The position numbers and the translations under genes were made by a program. Of a stretch of 64,000 nucleotides of DNA, positions 23,866 through 38,800 are shown piece by piece. The stretch's first letter is position 1, and every line of letters starts with the position of its first letter. The stretch lies in assembly GCA_963995525.1 (NCBI GenBank), contig OZ023214.1, forward strand, positions 15,604,967-15,668,966, read 5' to 3'. Source of the stretch: Escarpia spicata. Its lineage: Eukaryota > Annelida > Polychaeta > Sabellida > Siboglinidae. The notes below the pieces were generated by a model that did no database searches, was not told the DNA's origin, and saw nothing but the letters and a program-made list of their open reading frames with translations.

Positions 23866-26800
23866 CTACCTGAGAAAGCCCATCTGTGGCTTTCTCCTCC
23901 CCATCTTCTCTTCCTCTCGTAGTTGCTCCATCAAATGGCGATTCAGTGTCTCACCTACTCTCTTTCCTGACTGCAACAAATGAAGTACTAACAAATACAA
24001 TACTAAAATTAGTAGATTCACAAGGGAAAGGTAATGACAAAAATTTCTTTTGTTCAACATCAATGAAGAAGTGCAAGATGGGCCGATGTTAACTTTTGTT
24101 ACAGTTGAAGACGATGACCATTTTTACTGGAAACAACAAATTAATAACTTCTATATCCAAAAGTATATAGAAAACTGTTTCAGAATTCAAAATACCAATC
24201 GATGGAATTAATCATATCCTGAATCATATTTCTTCTAACGAACCTGCAACATGTCGTAGATGCTGTCTAGATGCAGACTGCCACAGCCGTCCTTCTTCAA
24301 TGCCGATATCGTCCCCTTCTCTGTCACGCCCATTAGTATCCTGTGTAAAGAGGTATGCATGTTAGTGCTGATAACTGTGAACATGTCGCTTCGTAAACCT
24401 GAAGTTTTGTCTGAAGTCAGTATATTAGAATAGATATAGTTTATATTTTATGATTTTACAATTAACAAAAAACAGAGTACCTCGTTTTAAATTACCGTTG
24501 TTATTCAGAATAAAACAAGAACCACGTGAATACCCACCGGCCTAGTGTGCAAGCCTCCTCCTGCATTGTGGCATCAACCACGTGATAGTGGCCAATCTGA
24601 ACACAGATTAAACATTGTTAAAAATAAGTAAATATGTGCGATATGTATACAAGGTGTTTCATAGACAGACAGCCGTGTCAACAGATTTTTATTACAGGTT
24701 CTTCCTCAGTTCAAACCACAACATTCTAGCTCATGTTCACAATTTGGTTTTTAGTTTAGGTGAAATCAACAGACAAAGTAGTAAACATTTTTACTGGATC
24801 CAGTAAAAATAGAACAAACTACTGGTAGAAATGGTTATAATGATCAATTATATTGGTGATTTATGGGGGGAGGCTCCTCGTGAGATGTATTTTAATTAAC
24901 TGTCACATCTTAAAACCTACTTGGCCTAGCATCAAAGTTGTCAGTGTATTAAGTCTATAAAAAGGTCATACATTAAACATTAGTCAATTTACACAAAGGT
25001 AACCATGGTAACCAGATCATTCTTGGAAATTCTGATGTAGTGTAGTTTTGCGGAAACTCCAGTGACAATTTTAATCCATATATTTCATTTTGTTTTTATT
25101 TTAATCTAACAAATAATATCTTATATTGTGCAATGAAGTAGTTTGGTTGAAAAAAGACTAGTAGCTTTGGTATAAATATGATTTTCCATATTTGTTTTTA
25201 AATATCTGTCATCAAAAATATTACTCTTTTTTACGCCATACTACTTCATTGCACAACTGAATATATAGCATGGTGAATTAAATTTTACATGGGGCATTCC
25301 ACAAAACTACTACCATCAGTATTTTAAAGAATTATTTGGTTACCATGGTTACCAAACTGGGACTGTCTCTTCCTCACTGTTTAACATTATAACGTTCTTA
25401 ACAAGAATAATAATAATAAGATAACTTCTATTGCGCCTAAATCCTTGAATAAGTTAGTTCCAAAATATAATAAATAAAATGTGTTTAACAAATCTGAAAC
25501 AGTATTCGCAGTTTGATTGTTGAACCCGTGACATTTTCAACATTCACTGTGTTCTGAGAGTGTTATTGAAGCAACAAGTGCAATTTAATTTTCGGCATGT
25601 TCGCGTGGTTCACACAGAGTCACCTGAGTCAGCGAACCAGCAGACTTCCTGCTAATAATGACCCTCTTTGTATGAGAGGATGATTCCGGGTAACGGAACA
25701 AACAAGCTAATTTTTATACTGATAAAGAACATTGCGTTTGGTGACGTGGTAAACAGATGTGTAGTTTAGCAGTTCTGGTGAAAATAAGATGACACTCATA
25801 CCTTATTAAGTGTGACAATACAGGGTACATGTGTGACGTCTATTCTTCGACAGTCGAATGGGTCATCTGATAGTTCCAGTTCGGCTTCTCCCTTTTCTCC
25901 CATTGTCACGGTGAGGTTGGGCAATCTGAAAATTGATGTCACATTAGGGCACATCAGATGAACAAAGAAGAAATTATTATTAATAATGATGTTTGGCACA
26001 TGTTACCATCATAACACATTATTTTGTTGTATACTGAACATCAGTAATAAGCACACCGTTAGTGAAGTGTAAGGTGCACTTTGGTGACACAATATTATTT
26101 TATATTTTTTGCATATTAAAAAATATTTGGCTAAAACGGGTTCTGGACAACATGGACCCCCTTCCGGATCCACTCATGCACTGTTGAATAAAACGCTGAA
26201 TGTTTGTCAAAATCATTGAAGAACTAAATGACAAACTGTGGGCACTGGACAAGATCAATATTTCTTCAAATGATTCTACGATGACACAAGCAAAACATTT
26301 AGGTTAATACAGACCTTTAATTGTGAGCTTGCAGAGCAAAGTAGATAATCATTGGTGTTTATCTCCTGGACTTACAGATGTTTGTTACTGGTCATAGGCA
26401 TATACACCATTAAGTGTTCGCACGTGTAGCGACAGCATAGGGTCAGTCCATGTCAAATCAATCATTCAAAACATCACCCGACTCCAATTTCGATGAAATT
26501 TAGCACAGGTGTTGGGTCACACGAGAGTATCAAAACTGCAAATAATAAAAAATCTAGGTCAAATATTATTGAAGATATTGGTCAGTGAACTTTGACCTGA
26601 TTCGCATACTGGTCATATAAATGTCCATAACTCTGCTTTTAATAGAGCTAGGAAAGAGCACTGCAAAATAAAAAAATACAACTGTGCAAAGAATCATAAA
26701 CTTTCCTGATGATTGTGCCAGGTAGCATAAGAACTGATGATTGTGCCAGGTAGCATAAGAACTGATGATTGTGCCAGTTAGCATAAGAACTGATGATTGT

Positions 26801-29800
26801 GCCAGTTAGCATAAGAACTGATGATTGTGCCAGATAGCATAAGAACTGATGATTGTGCCAGTTAGCATAAGAACTGATGATTGTGCCAGTTAGCATAAGA
26901 ACTGATGATTGTGCCAGTTAGCATAAGAACTGATGATTGTGCCAGTTAGCATAATAACTGATGATTGTGCCAGTTAGCATAAGAACTGATGATTGTGCCA
27001 GATAGCATAAGAACTGATGATTGTGCCAGATAGCATAAGAACTGATGATTGTGCCAGTTAGCATAAGAACTGATGATTGTGCCAGTTAGCATAAGAACTG
27101 ATGATTGTGCCAGTTAGCATAAGAACTGATGATTGTGCCAGTTAGCATAAGAACTGATGATTGTGCCAGTTAGCATAAGAACTGATGATTGTGCCAGTTA
27201 GCATAAGAACTGATGATTGTGCCAGTTAGCATAAGAACTGATGATTGTGCCAGTTAGCATAAGAACTGATGATTGTGCCAGTTAGCATAAGAACTGATGA
27301 TTGTGCCAGATAGCATAAGAACTGATGATTGTGCCAGTTAGCATAAGAACTGATGATTGTGCCAGTTAGCATAAGAACTGATGATTGTGCCAGTTAGCAT
27401 AAGAACTGATGATTGTGCCAGATAGCATAAGAACTGATGATTGTGCCAGTTAGCATAAGAACTGATGATTGTGCCAGTTAGCATAAGAACTGATGATTGT
27501 GCCAGTTAGCATAAGAACTGCAAAGACTTGTAACGATGTGGGTGGAGTGGAATGGTCAACAGACTGGCCGTGAAAGCCAGTCTACAATGACCACAATTAT
27601 ATGAGCATTACACCACCCCACCCATCTCTGGTGCTTGTGACTTGTCGGGATATTGGCGCACAAGAAGTTACTATTATTATTATTATTAACAACGATACTT
27701 ATGCTATGAAATAACTAGACGCCCTATAAGATGCAACCGATATGTCAACGTGTTTAAAGCATGACGTCAAATCCCCCAATGTCTCAGATGAATTACGTCT
27801 ATGCCAAAGCTACTATTGCAGCAGGACAAACTAAGAATGGCAGACGTGTATAACGCCATGTCCATACACGGTGACGTTGCACACCTGAAACTTCCAAAAA
27901 GATAATTCCGCCACAGAACTGACACAATTCTACATTGATTATTTCAAAATAAAATGGTCGCTCAACAGTCTTATGTCCAATATGTAACACTACTAAATAT
28001 TTATGACAATACGCGTAATTTTGCTACATAAATGTTGTTGTTTACTGGCAACTTTTCATTGACGAGGACTTAATTAGTTTGCCATCCAGCTGTTTTATGG
28101 TGTCAGCGTTGTGAGGTTAGCCTAATGACAAACGTGTTCATCTGTGAAAATGGGTGATAACAAAACATTGAAAGTTGAGCAATATTGATGCTGCACAGTG
28201 TTGACCGTTCGAGGGCACTTCCACCCGCTTTGGCGACCAGTGGACCGCGTTAGACGGGAGAACACCCGCAAGTCCGATGCGTTTTCTGTCGATCACCAGA
28301 GCTATGCCGGTGGGAGCCAAGCCAGACAGATCATGGGGGAGGGGCCAAACAAAACAAAACAGGTCCTCCAGGTTTGGGGCTTAGCACAGGGCTAACAACC
28401 CGGTCTTGTAAAAGAAATTATTGTTACGGAAACATCGACGAAGATAACTTTTACAAGTGTGCATGACGGCCTTCCAGAATCAACGACTCGTATGACTGCC
28501 AGTGGTGAAAGCCAAAAGGAAGCCACAGACACGATTATGGGAGTACTGAGTGCAAAACGAAGACCAGGATTGGATTATGGAATGTGAGGGCCATGTATGA
28601 AACTGGAAAACTGGCGCAGATAACCACAGAAATGCGACGATACGGCCTGCACATCCCTGGAGTGAGCGAAAGCAGGTGGACCAGTTCAGGAAGACTAACA
28701 ACAGCAACAGGAGAGATGATACTGTACTCTAGACGAGATGACAACCAGCATCGTGAAAGTGTAGCAGTTCTCCCGAAGAATGGGGTGGAAAAGTCACTGC
28801 TGGATTGGAAACCTGTCAGCAGTCGTCTGATGAGAGTTCGACTGAAGGGGAGACATGGAAACATCACCCTCTTTCAGTGCTATGCACCGACCAATGATGG
28901 AGAGGATGAGGACAAGGACGCTTTCTGTCAAAGCCTTCAAGCAGAAGTGGACAGGTCACCACGCCATGACGTCACAATTGTCATGGGAGATCTGAATGCA
29001 AAAGTTGGAAGTGACAACACCCACAAGGACAGGGCCATGGGAAGGAACGGGTGTGGCAGCATGAACAACAATGGTGAACGACTGGTGAACTTTTATGGCA
29101 TGAACAATCATATCATTGGAGGGACCCTTTTCCAACACCCGGACATCCACAAACTGACTTGGTACTCACCAAACAGAAGGAACCATAATCTGATTGGATC
29201 ATCTGATGATCAACGGCAAGTGGCGCCACTCACTATTAGACATGACAATGAAGCGAGGAGCAGATGTTGGAAGTGACCATCATCTGGTCACAGCTTACAT
29301 CAAGCTAAAACTGAAAAGTACAGGACACCGAACAATGGGTAAAAAAATATATGATGTTGAGAGGCTTAGGGACCTAGCAATGAAAAAAAGCTTCATTCTT
29401 GATGTGAAAAACAGATTTCGAGTTCTGAGCAGCCTTGAAGAAGAAAACGACTCCACGGAAGACATCGACACAACTTGGAGCCAGATAGTCTCCATCTACA
29501 CCAAGAGCAGTGAAGTCAGCCTAGGACACAGGCAGAGGAAGCGAACAGACTGGATAACATCAACAACGTCGGAAGCAGTCAACAGAAGTGCAACAAGAAA
29601 AAGCTATTGGAAGCAAAATCAGAAAGACTAAAAGAAAGATACCAAGAGCAATATAGAGAAGAACATCAGGAGGTCAAAAGACGTGTGCGAGCAGACAAGT
29701 GAGCTTACATGGAAGACCTGGTAACACGGGCAGAACAAGCGGCTGAGAGAAAAGAACAAGGAACCGTGTACAAAATAACCAAGATCATTAGCGGGAAATG

Positions 29801-32800
29801 TTGTACCACTTCCAATACCCAGATTTAAAACAAGCAAGGAAATCTCCTCACGACAGAGAAGGAGCAAGAAACTCAATGGGCAGAACACTTTAGTGAAGTA
29901 CTAAACAGGCCACCACCAGAAGAGGAAGCTATCATAGAAGAAGCAAATGGAGACCTGGAGATAAACACAGATGCTCCCCAGAGAGCAGAAATCATTGCAG
30001 CCATCAGGACATTAAAGAATGGAAAAGCACCTGGGAATGATAACCTCAATGATGAACTGTTCAAAGCAGACCCCGAGCTTGCAGTTAAGATCCTTGTTCA
30101 TAGTCATCTGGGAACGGAAGCAGGTACCAACAGAATGAACCAAGGGAGTGATCATCAAGATACCTAAGAAGGGGGGGGGGCCTTAGCGACGATACTAACT
30201 GGCGAGGGATCACCCTTCTTTCAGTACCAAGCAAGATCCTGTGCAAGATCATCATGCAGCGGATCACAGAGGCTATAGAAGAAAAACTACAGGTGGAACA
30301 GGCTGGGTGTCACAGAGGAAGGGGATGCTCTGACCAGAGGAAGAGGATGCTCTGACCAGATTTTTATGCTGAGGAACATCATCGAGCAGTGTTCAGAGTG
30401 GCAAAGACAGCTGTACATAAACCTTGTAGATTTTGAGAAAGCCTTTGGCAGCATCCACAGAGACTGCCTCTGGCGCATTCTCAGATCATACGGAATACCA
30501 CAACGCATCATCAACATCATCAAAGCTTTCTACACCAACTTCACCTGCAACGTTGGAACCAGCGATCTGTACTTTGAGGTTAAGACAGCTGTGAGACAGG
30601 GCTGTGTTATGTCAGCTGTCTTTTCAATGTTGTTATTGACTGGGTCATGCGACGAGTGACCAAGAGGGCTTCGCTGGACTCCATGTTCTGTACTAGAGGA
30701 TCTGGACTTTGCCGATGACCTTGCTCTCCTGTCCCACAATCACAAACACACCCAGGAGAAGACAACCCGCCTTAGCAGATTTGGCTGTCAGGTTGGTGCC
30801 AGAAGAAGAAGCCAGAAGAAGACGAAAGTCATGACCCTGAATGTTAACCATTTCAGTACGACAGGACGTTTTTCCAGCCGCACTGTCTGTGACGCTTCAG
30901 TACGACAGGCCGTTTTTTTTGCATTGACGATGTGTGCTATTAAAATCATTTTTATTCATAATAATCCACTACGTGGAGCCACTTGTTGTGTACGGTTGTC
31001 AAGGCGAATAAATGAGCTATTCAGCAGTGGTCATCGTTTATTTTCGCTCAATAATAGTTTACGGTGATTTTCACGGTTTTTAATGATGGATTATCAAAAT
31101 TTGCGGTGGCTACAATGGCGGACGGCATTACTTCAACTTCCGATTTAACACAATATGTTTTGGACAGATTATTTGATAGTTTCGATAATTCAAAGAATCG
31201 TTGTCGGATGTTGACGATCAACATAATAATGAAGTCGGTGAACTTAGTATACAACTATGTGAAAATGTCAGAGACACAATATATGAAACGATGCAAAACA
31301 CCAACACATCATGGAATTGCCTAAAATGTGGAATGCCAAATTTCAGTAGTACCCTTTTCAATTATGACGACATCGAACTTTCTGAAAATATATATCAACA
31401 CATCTCTCAATCAAATGATGACTCCATTCAACTCCCTACAACACCAGCAGGATTAGGACCTCCACTACATACATCATCTCCTTCGAATGAAAGGAAACAG
31501 CACAATTACCGTCATACTCCTAACACTAAAAAACCATTGAGAATCATCAACCTAAATTGTCAATCACTAAAAAACAAGAAGGCAGAATTTCTTTCACTCA
31601 TTGATAGCTCCAAACCAGACATAATTATTGGCACTGAATCCTGGCTTAGCAATAGCATTTTAGATTCTGAATATTTCCCAGATAAATTCAATGTATATAG
31701 AAAGGACAGAACAGAAGAACAGAGAGGAGGAGGAGTATTCGTTGCAATACATTCAGACCTGCTTAGTGAAGAGGAATTTGAATTAGAGACAGACTGCGAA
31801 ATCATTTGGGCTAAGATTAGCATAGCTGGTTGTAAATTACTTCATATATGTGCCTACTACAGACCTGACGTAAATGATGAACACAGCATAGAACAATTTG
31901 AAATATCTCTAGGCAGAGTAAACCAAAAGCAACACTTATTTATTGCAGGAGATTTTAATTTTCCTGGATGGGACTGGCAGAATGGAATGTTAAAACCAAA
32001 CTGCCAAAACGTACTACTTCATGATAAATTTCGAAACATTCTAGATGACCATGGCCTTATCCAGATTATAGACAAGCCAACAAGGGGAGAAAACACTCTA
32101 GACTTAATGATCACAAATAACCCTACCAACATCAACCGAACAGAGATATTACCAGGAATCTCTGACCATGACTGTTGCTACACAGAGCTAGACATAAATC
32201 CAATGAAACACAAACAGAAACCTAGAAATATTCCCCTTTTCAATAAGGCAGACTGGGACAAATTTAGAAAACATATGAAAGATGTAAGCAAAACTCTTCA
32301 AAATTGCTATGAGCAAAACAGTGCAAACAAGTTGTGGTGTATATTTCGGGATAACATGGTCAAAGGTGCTGGGTTGTACATACCATCCAGAATGGCTAGA
32401 TGTAGGGACGGATACCCCTGGATTACACCAACACTCAAAAAACTTATGCAAAAAAGGGACAAAATGTACAAATGTCACAAGCACACTCCAAAATACAAAC
32501 ATCTAAAACAAACTATACAGCAACAACTCAGAACTGCCTACTGGAACTATGTAAATGAAATTGTCACCTCTACTGAAGATAGTCAACAAAAACAAGGTTA
32601 TGCTAAGAGATTCTGGACTTACATGAAACACTGCCGTACAAACCACACAGGGGTATCGCCTCTCAAACAAAATGGAATTCTACACTCAAACCCTAAAGCC
32701 AAAGCGGATATACTAAATCAGCAGTTTCAATCAGTCTTTACAGATGACCCATCTCCCCAAGAAACCAAACTACCCAATCCAACACTACCAGAAATGCCAG

Positions 32801-35800
32801 AAATAGAAATTACAGAAGCTGGTGTACTAAAACTCCTACAAAATCTTAAACCTTATAAAGCACAAGGACCAGACAACATCAACCCAAGAATTCTAAAAGA
32901 ATTGGCTGCTGAAATTGCGCCATCGCTAACTTTAATCTTTCAGAAGTCATATGCTACAGGAGAAGTCCCCACAGACTGGCTAAAAGCAAATGTCTCACCT
33001 ATTTTCAAGAATGGACAAAAATACATAGCTTCAAATTATAGGCCCATTTCCCTGACATGCATAGCATCAAAACTAATGGAACATATCTTGGTTAGTAGTA
33101 TAATGAAACATGCACATTCACACAACATTCTTTATCATCTTCAACATGGCTTTCGCTCCCAAGTATCTTGCGAGACACAGCTTATTCAGTTCATACATGA
33201 CTTAGTTACCCATATGCAGTCTGGCACGCAAACGGATGTCATAGTGATGGATTTCTCTAAAGCATTTGATAAGGTCAGCCATAAAAAACTGACTTACAAA
33301 CTCCATCATTATGGCATCCAAGGCAAAACAAATTCCTGGATTCGATCATTTTTAACAGACAGAACTCAAAGAGTCATAATAGAGGGAGAGGCCTCCTCTG
33401 AGGTACCCGTAACATCAGGAGTACCACAAGGCTCTGTACTTGGCCCTTGTCTATTCCTCTTTTATATAAATGACATCCCAGACAATATTACATCTACAGT
33501 TAGACTTTTTGCTGATGACACCATAATGTATATAGCCCTTAAGCCTAAGACAAATACAGCTGTGCTCCAGGAAGATCTTCACAAACTTGGAAAATGGGCC
33601 ATAACCTGGAACATGGAATTCAATCTTCAAAAATGCCATGTCATACCTGTAACAAGAAACAAAACTGTCATTAACAATCAATACATGCTTCATGGTCAAA
33701 CACTAGAAACTGTTTCACAGGTAAAATATCTTGGTGTAACCATAACCTCAGATCTCCGGTGGAATGCCCACATAAATAACATTTGTCTAAAAGCAAATAG
33801 ATCACTAGGCTTCCTCCGCAGAAATCTCAAAGTCCCGTCAATTCAAATAAAAACTCAGGCCTACTTCACCTTTGTCAGACCCATCGTGGAGAACAGCTGT
33901 ACTGTCTGGGATCCCTATACCCTTACACAAACAAACAAACTAGAAATGATTCAACGCCGTGCAGCCCGATATGTCTTATATCGCCACCACAATACCTCCA
34001 GTGTAACAGACATGCTCCAGACATTAGGATGGAGATCCCTATCAGACAGAAGAACTGATGCAAAACTATGTATGATGTACAAGATAGCAAATGGCCTAGT
34101 GGGTATACCAGCAAACCAATACCTTATTCCTATAAACGTAGTCACTAGAAAACAACATTCCTTATCTTACCTTATCCCTCACTCCAGATGCAACTACCAC
34201 TTGTATTCTTTTTTCCCCAGTACCATTCGACTTTGGAATTCCCTCCCTCAATATATTGTAAATCAAAACAGCCTGGATGCGTTTAAAAGCAACATCCAGA
34301 CTTTGCACTACCCCATGTTTTAGACGTTAACAAGTTCTTCTGCACGTATTTCTGTTTATTTACACAATAATTTGTGTTCTTATATATTGCACTCTAAAAA
34401 CAAACAAAAAATTTCCTGTTCACCTGCCATGCCACGGCACCGCCTGTATCCTCAGCATGTTGAGGCTAGGCGTGTATTGGAAGAAGAACTGAGTTCAGCA
34501 ACTGCAAAAATATTTAAATCTTGGTGGCCATCTTGGATTGTTGGTTACCATGTTAACGGAATGTACAATGAAATGATATAGCTCATTTTATTCGCTGATA
34601 ATCATACTTTCCGAAAATATATAACATTCCTATTCATAAAATGCATTTTTGTTGCTCAAATCTTGACATGAAGTGAGGTACCGGGTAGTCCATTATCTTG
34701 CATATTCACTGGGAATGTAGTATTCAGTGGTCACAGCTGGTCAGGGCTGTAGTACTGAAATGGTTAACATGCCAGCCTCAGTGAAGATGGACAACACGGA
34801 CCTTTCCAGCACTGAAACATTCACTTACTTTGGAAGTGTCATTAGCCAAGATGGAGGAGCTGGCATAGACATCCGCAACAGACTGAACAAGGCACGAAAT
34901 GCCTTCATGCAGTTTGGCGATCAGCACAGTACAGCACAAGGACAAAACTCAGAATTTTCCAGAGTTGAGTACTGTCAACATTGCTGTATAGGGTGGAGTG
35001 CTGGAGAATGACGGAGCAGGACCTATCAAGACTTTCTACCTTCCACACAACTTGCCTCAGAAAAACCCTCAGAATCTTTTGGCCAAGACCCATATCTAAC
35101 CAGGAGTTGCTTGCCCAATGCCAGCAAGAGGACACCATCATTCAAAGAAAACGCTGGATGTGGATTGGACATGTCCTTCGCATGGATGCAGACACCATTA
35201 CAAAAAAACAGCTGTCTGGTGGACACAAGAAGGGAAGCGAAAATGTGGGCGCCAAAAACAACACGGAGGAGAACAGTGGAGGCGGAGCTGAGGGAAATGA
35301 ACCACAGCTAGGGCTCCATACAGCGAATGGCCGGAGACAGACAGAGGTGGAGGACCTTTGTCGCTGCCCTAAATGCCAGGGGACGTAACGGGTAGTAAGT
35401 AAGTAAACACCACCACACCAATGCAGTTGTTCGAGTGTTGGCCTCAGTCTGGCAGATGCCAAAGGATATGGACTATCTATGATGGACACTGGGGGCTATA
35501 ACAAATGTTATTCCAACTGATCTTCCTTCACCCACATGGTCCAACACCATCTTAGTTTTACCCGTAACAAACTGACACTCTTTGACTTAGTGACCAAAAT
35601 TAACCTAACAACGGGCACTGCTCACACCTACAGGATATCCACAGAGGATATAGAAGAGGTCTTGTAAAGTATGTGAACACATTAAATTAGACATTACTGC
35701 AATCTTTACACTCATTTAATTATAAGAGAGCCCATTAGCATGCTTTTTCTGCGATCTGAGAAGATTAAGCTAAAATAGGTCACCCGGATGTACTAAATTT

Positions 35801-38800
35801 AATGTATCTCTGAACATTATTATTATTTGCCCATCCTGATATTTTCAAGGACTCTTGAGCTATGATATAGGAAGCTGTAGAATTAAAATAAAAAATCAGA
35901 GGACACATTTTTTGGGTATCTGAAGTCAAAGGTCATATTACGATAAATGAAACTTTCTTATTTATATGAAAAGTGTATTTTACAATGTAGATGTGCGCCT
36001 AGTGACGTTCTTGTGGAAGCCAACATCTGTGCTAAATTTAATCAAAATGGGTGTTGGGTCATGCAAAAATGGTCTAAATATGATTGACTTGATACGGATT
36101 GATCCCACATTAGATTTCGGGCTAGATGAAAAATATGACCCAAGTATTTTTAATAACTTTCTCAGCATGAAATGTTTATTAACTGACCAAGTGTGGGAAA
36201 TTTTGGCAAATGACACCTCATTTTAAAGAAAAATCCATCCAAGCCTGATACCCCTCAATTTTGTCCCAATCTGGTGACTGGTTTTAAAATATTGGGATAT
36301 CTTGTACAATATATCCACTGTGCAAATACACGAGTGACTAGCGTCTATTTACTGCTACCTCATGAAAGATCTAATGCAGTAGTATATTCACTGTACCAAC
36401 ATGTCCCATGCAAAAGCGCTTACAAGAAGTTCACACTTCAAACCCTATTTCTAGGGACTCTATTCAGGCATTGGTAGATGGATCCTAATTGTGGTATGCG
36501 ACTCCATGTGGAGCTGTATTTGAGTTACCTGGTGTTAAAGAGAGCGGCCTTCACAGCTATTGAGACAGCATCGTGCAGGTTGCCTCCACACTCCAGCAGC
36601 TGCAACAATACAATGTACACTGACACGTGGTAAGGTTATCAGATGTCTCACTACACAACGTCTACAGCATAACAGTCAATGGTCCTAAGCCAAACAAGTC
36701 AGCATGGAGAAGCCTGAACATATAGTTATTTTACATGTATTAAAAAAGGACTTTATTATTTTATTCAACTCACCCCACCAAGCACAACTAAATTCCTGTC
36801 ATAATAATGTGGTATCATATAGTGCCAGTTTCCACTTTAAAGGCACTCATTACCCTTGTCCAGATACTATGTTATTAAAGCAAGAGTTTCGACATCATCT
36901 AATGCAGCACACACAAGACAATTTCTGTGATTCTTTGTAGCATCGAATGATCACCCCCATTTAAGACAGCACTCTCCAGTCATGGGTGGTCTGTTCCTTT
37001 CCACTGCCACATGATGATGGGTAACAAAACAGGTCTGCTTTCTAGGTGGGCATTTGGTGTTCAATCAAACATCAAAATAAGATTTTTTACAAAATATTAC
37101 ACACCCAATTCTGTCTGCAAAATAAATCACAGATGACCATCAGTATTTCTATGTGGAAAACAAAGTGATAAAAAGAAAAGTTAGACAATAAACCAAAGCC
37201 TCTCGTTTTATAACGTGAACGAGTGAACTAACCAGGACATCAATGTAGAGGACCCAGCTTTGTAGTCGAGGAATGACACAGAGAGACTTCAAGTCAAGAC
37301 ACTGGGGGTTGGCATAAACTCGGGTCAGGAATGTGCTGATCTCATTGGCCAGTTCTTCGCCTCCGCGACCTTCGAACTTGGGCGTGGCATTTGCCGAACT
37401 GCGATCAGAATCATTGTGCAAAAGAATCGCAATATTATAACTACATGAAGTTTAAAATTTATTATGTGTGAATATCAGCTATAATTTTTTTTATTAGACT
37501 ACCTGTAGTGTATTTCTCGTGTTGGGAAGGTAAGTGTGCTTTCTATTGAAATAGAAACAATTATGCAGATGAGGTTACGATTTACTTGGCTGTATATTTC
37601 TTTCATCATATCTTGTTAATGGTGCACCGTGGACAGTGTGAATTGCCACCGTCCATCCATCTATGGCAACTATAAATGCTATCCGCAGTAGTGAAACTCC
37701 TTACCAGTCTACAAAGAATTCAAGTCTTCCTTCATTTGGCCGATCACACAGCGGCTCTCCTAGTTCGGCTTTTATTCCTACAAGGACATCCGTGTTGGCC
37801 TGAAACACAAGACTGATGTTGGAAGGAACAGTCAGAGTAGGAAGTTCGCCGAATGGGTTGTAATTAAATCAAATTGTGCCACTGATTGTGGAAAACAGAC
37901 CGGCCATACCTAAGTCAAGGACGTTGCGGTTACTATCACCTGTCTTTGTAACAGCTGTTTTTACTAACTGTATGGTTAAAATTATCGTCTGTATATACGT
38001 TATGTTGCTTTAGTGAGTGGAACTTTCAAATTGGGAACATAGTTTAGGGCTTATTTTAAAAACACAATCTGGTGGGTCGTATTCCATCAACATATTTTTC
38101 TGGTATTAAGAACATATTAAAAAATGAAGAAAAGACAGCCTTGTTTTAAAACTTTATAGTTTCAGCATATAATTGAATTACACGTCAGAATACTGTTGAA
38201 ATAGTATTAATCCCATGCTAGTGTAGTAGTTTCAAATATTGAAAAAGTACGTTTTGTAAAGATATACATTTTCATCTTGTGGGGAAAGTGTTAAAATGCA
38301 ATGGTGTACCAATCTCAGCCTTGCTGAACCGCTGGAATTTGAGACAACATCAGTCTCAATTTCCATGAAACGATAATCTTCACAACCTCGGCCATCTGAT
38401 CGCAAGTTGTCCTGGAAACACAAAAAACAATCACACTGGTGATAGATCTAAAACAGTAAAAAACCAAAATGGTTAACTGTGACAACCAAAATGAGGTTCA
38501 GTGAAACCTGTTTAGCAGCCACATGTCCATAACGACAACCTGGATATAACGGTCACTTTTGAAAGTCCTGAATGACTTCCTATTAGTTTGCTTTGCCCAC
38601 TGCCTGTCCGTAATGGTAACTTGGCAATTGAGTATAACGGTCAGTCATAGCCACCCTGCTGCTTGCGGGCAGCTCAAACTGAATTCATAAGTTCCCCTGA
38701 ATAAAACATTATATTCAAGTAATTCAACTACAAATACAAAATGCCCTTGGGTATACACAAAGAGATATCGTCACCGCCATTAGTAAAGGTCAAGGATGTT

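Noticed and set aside
17818..27519. CRISPR-like arrays (43-bp and 28-bp repeats)
   Set aside because: Repeats are contiguous with no spacers, in a eukaryotic gene context.
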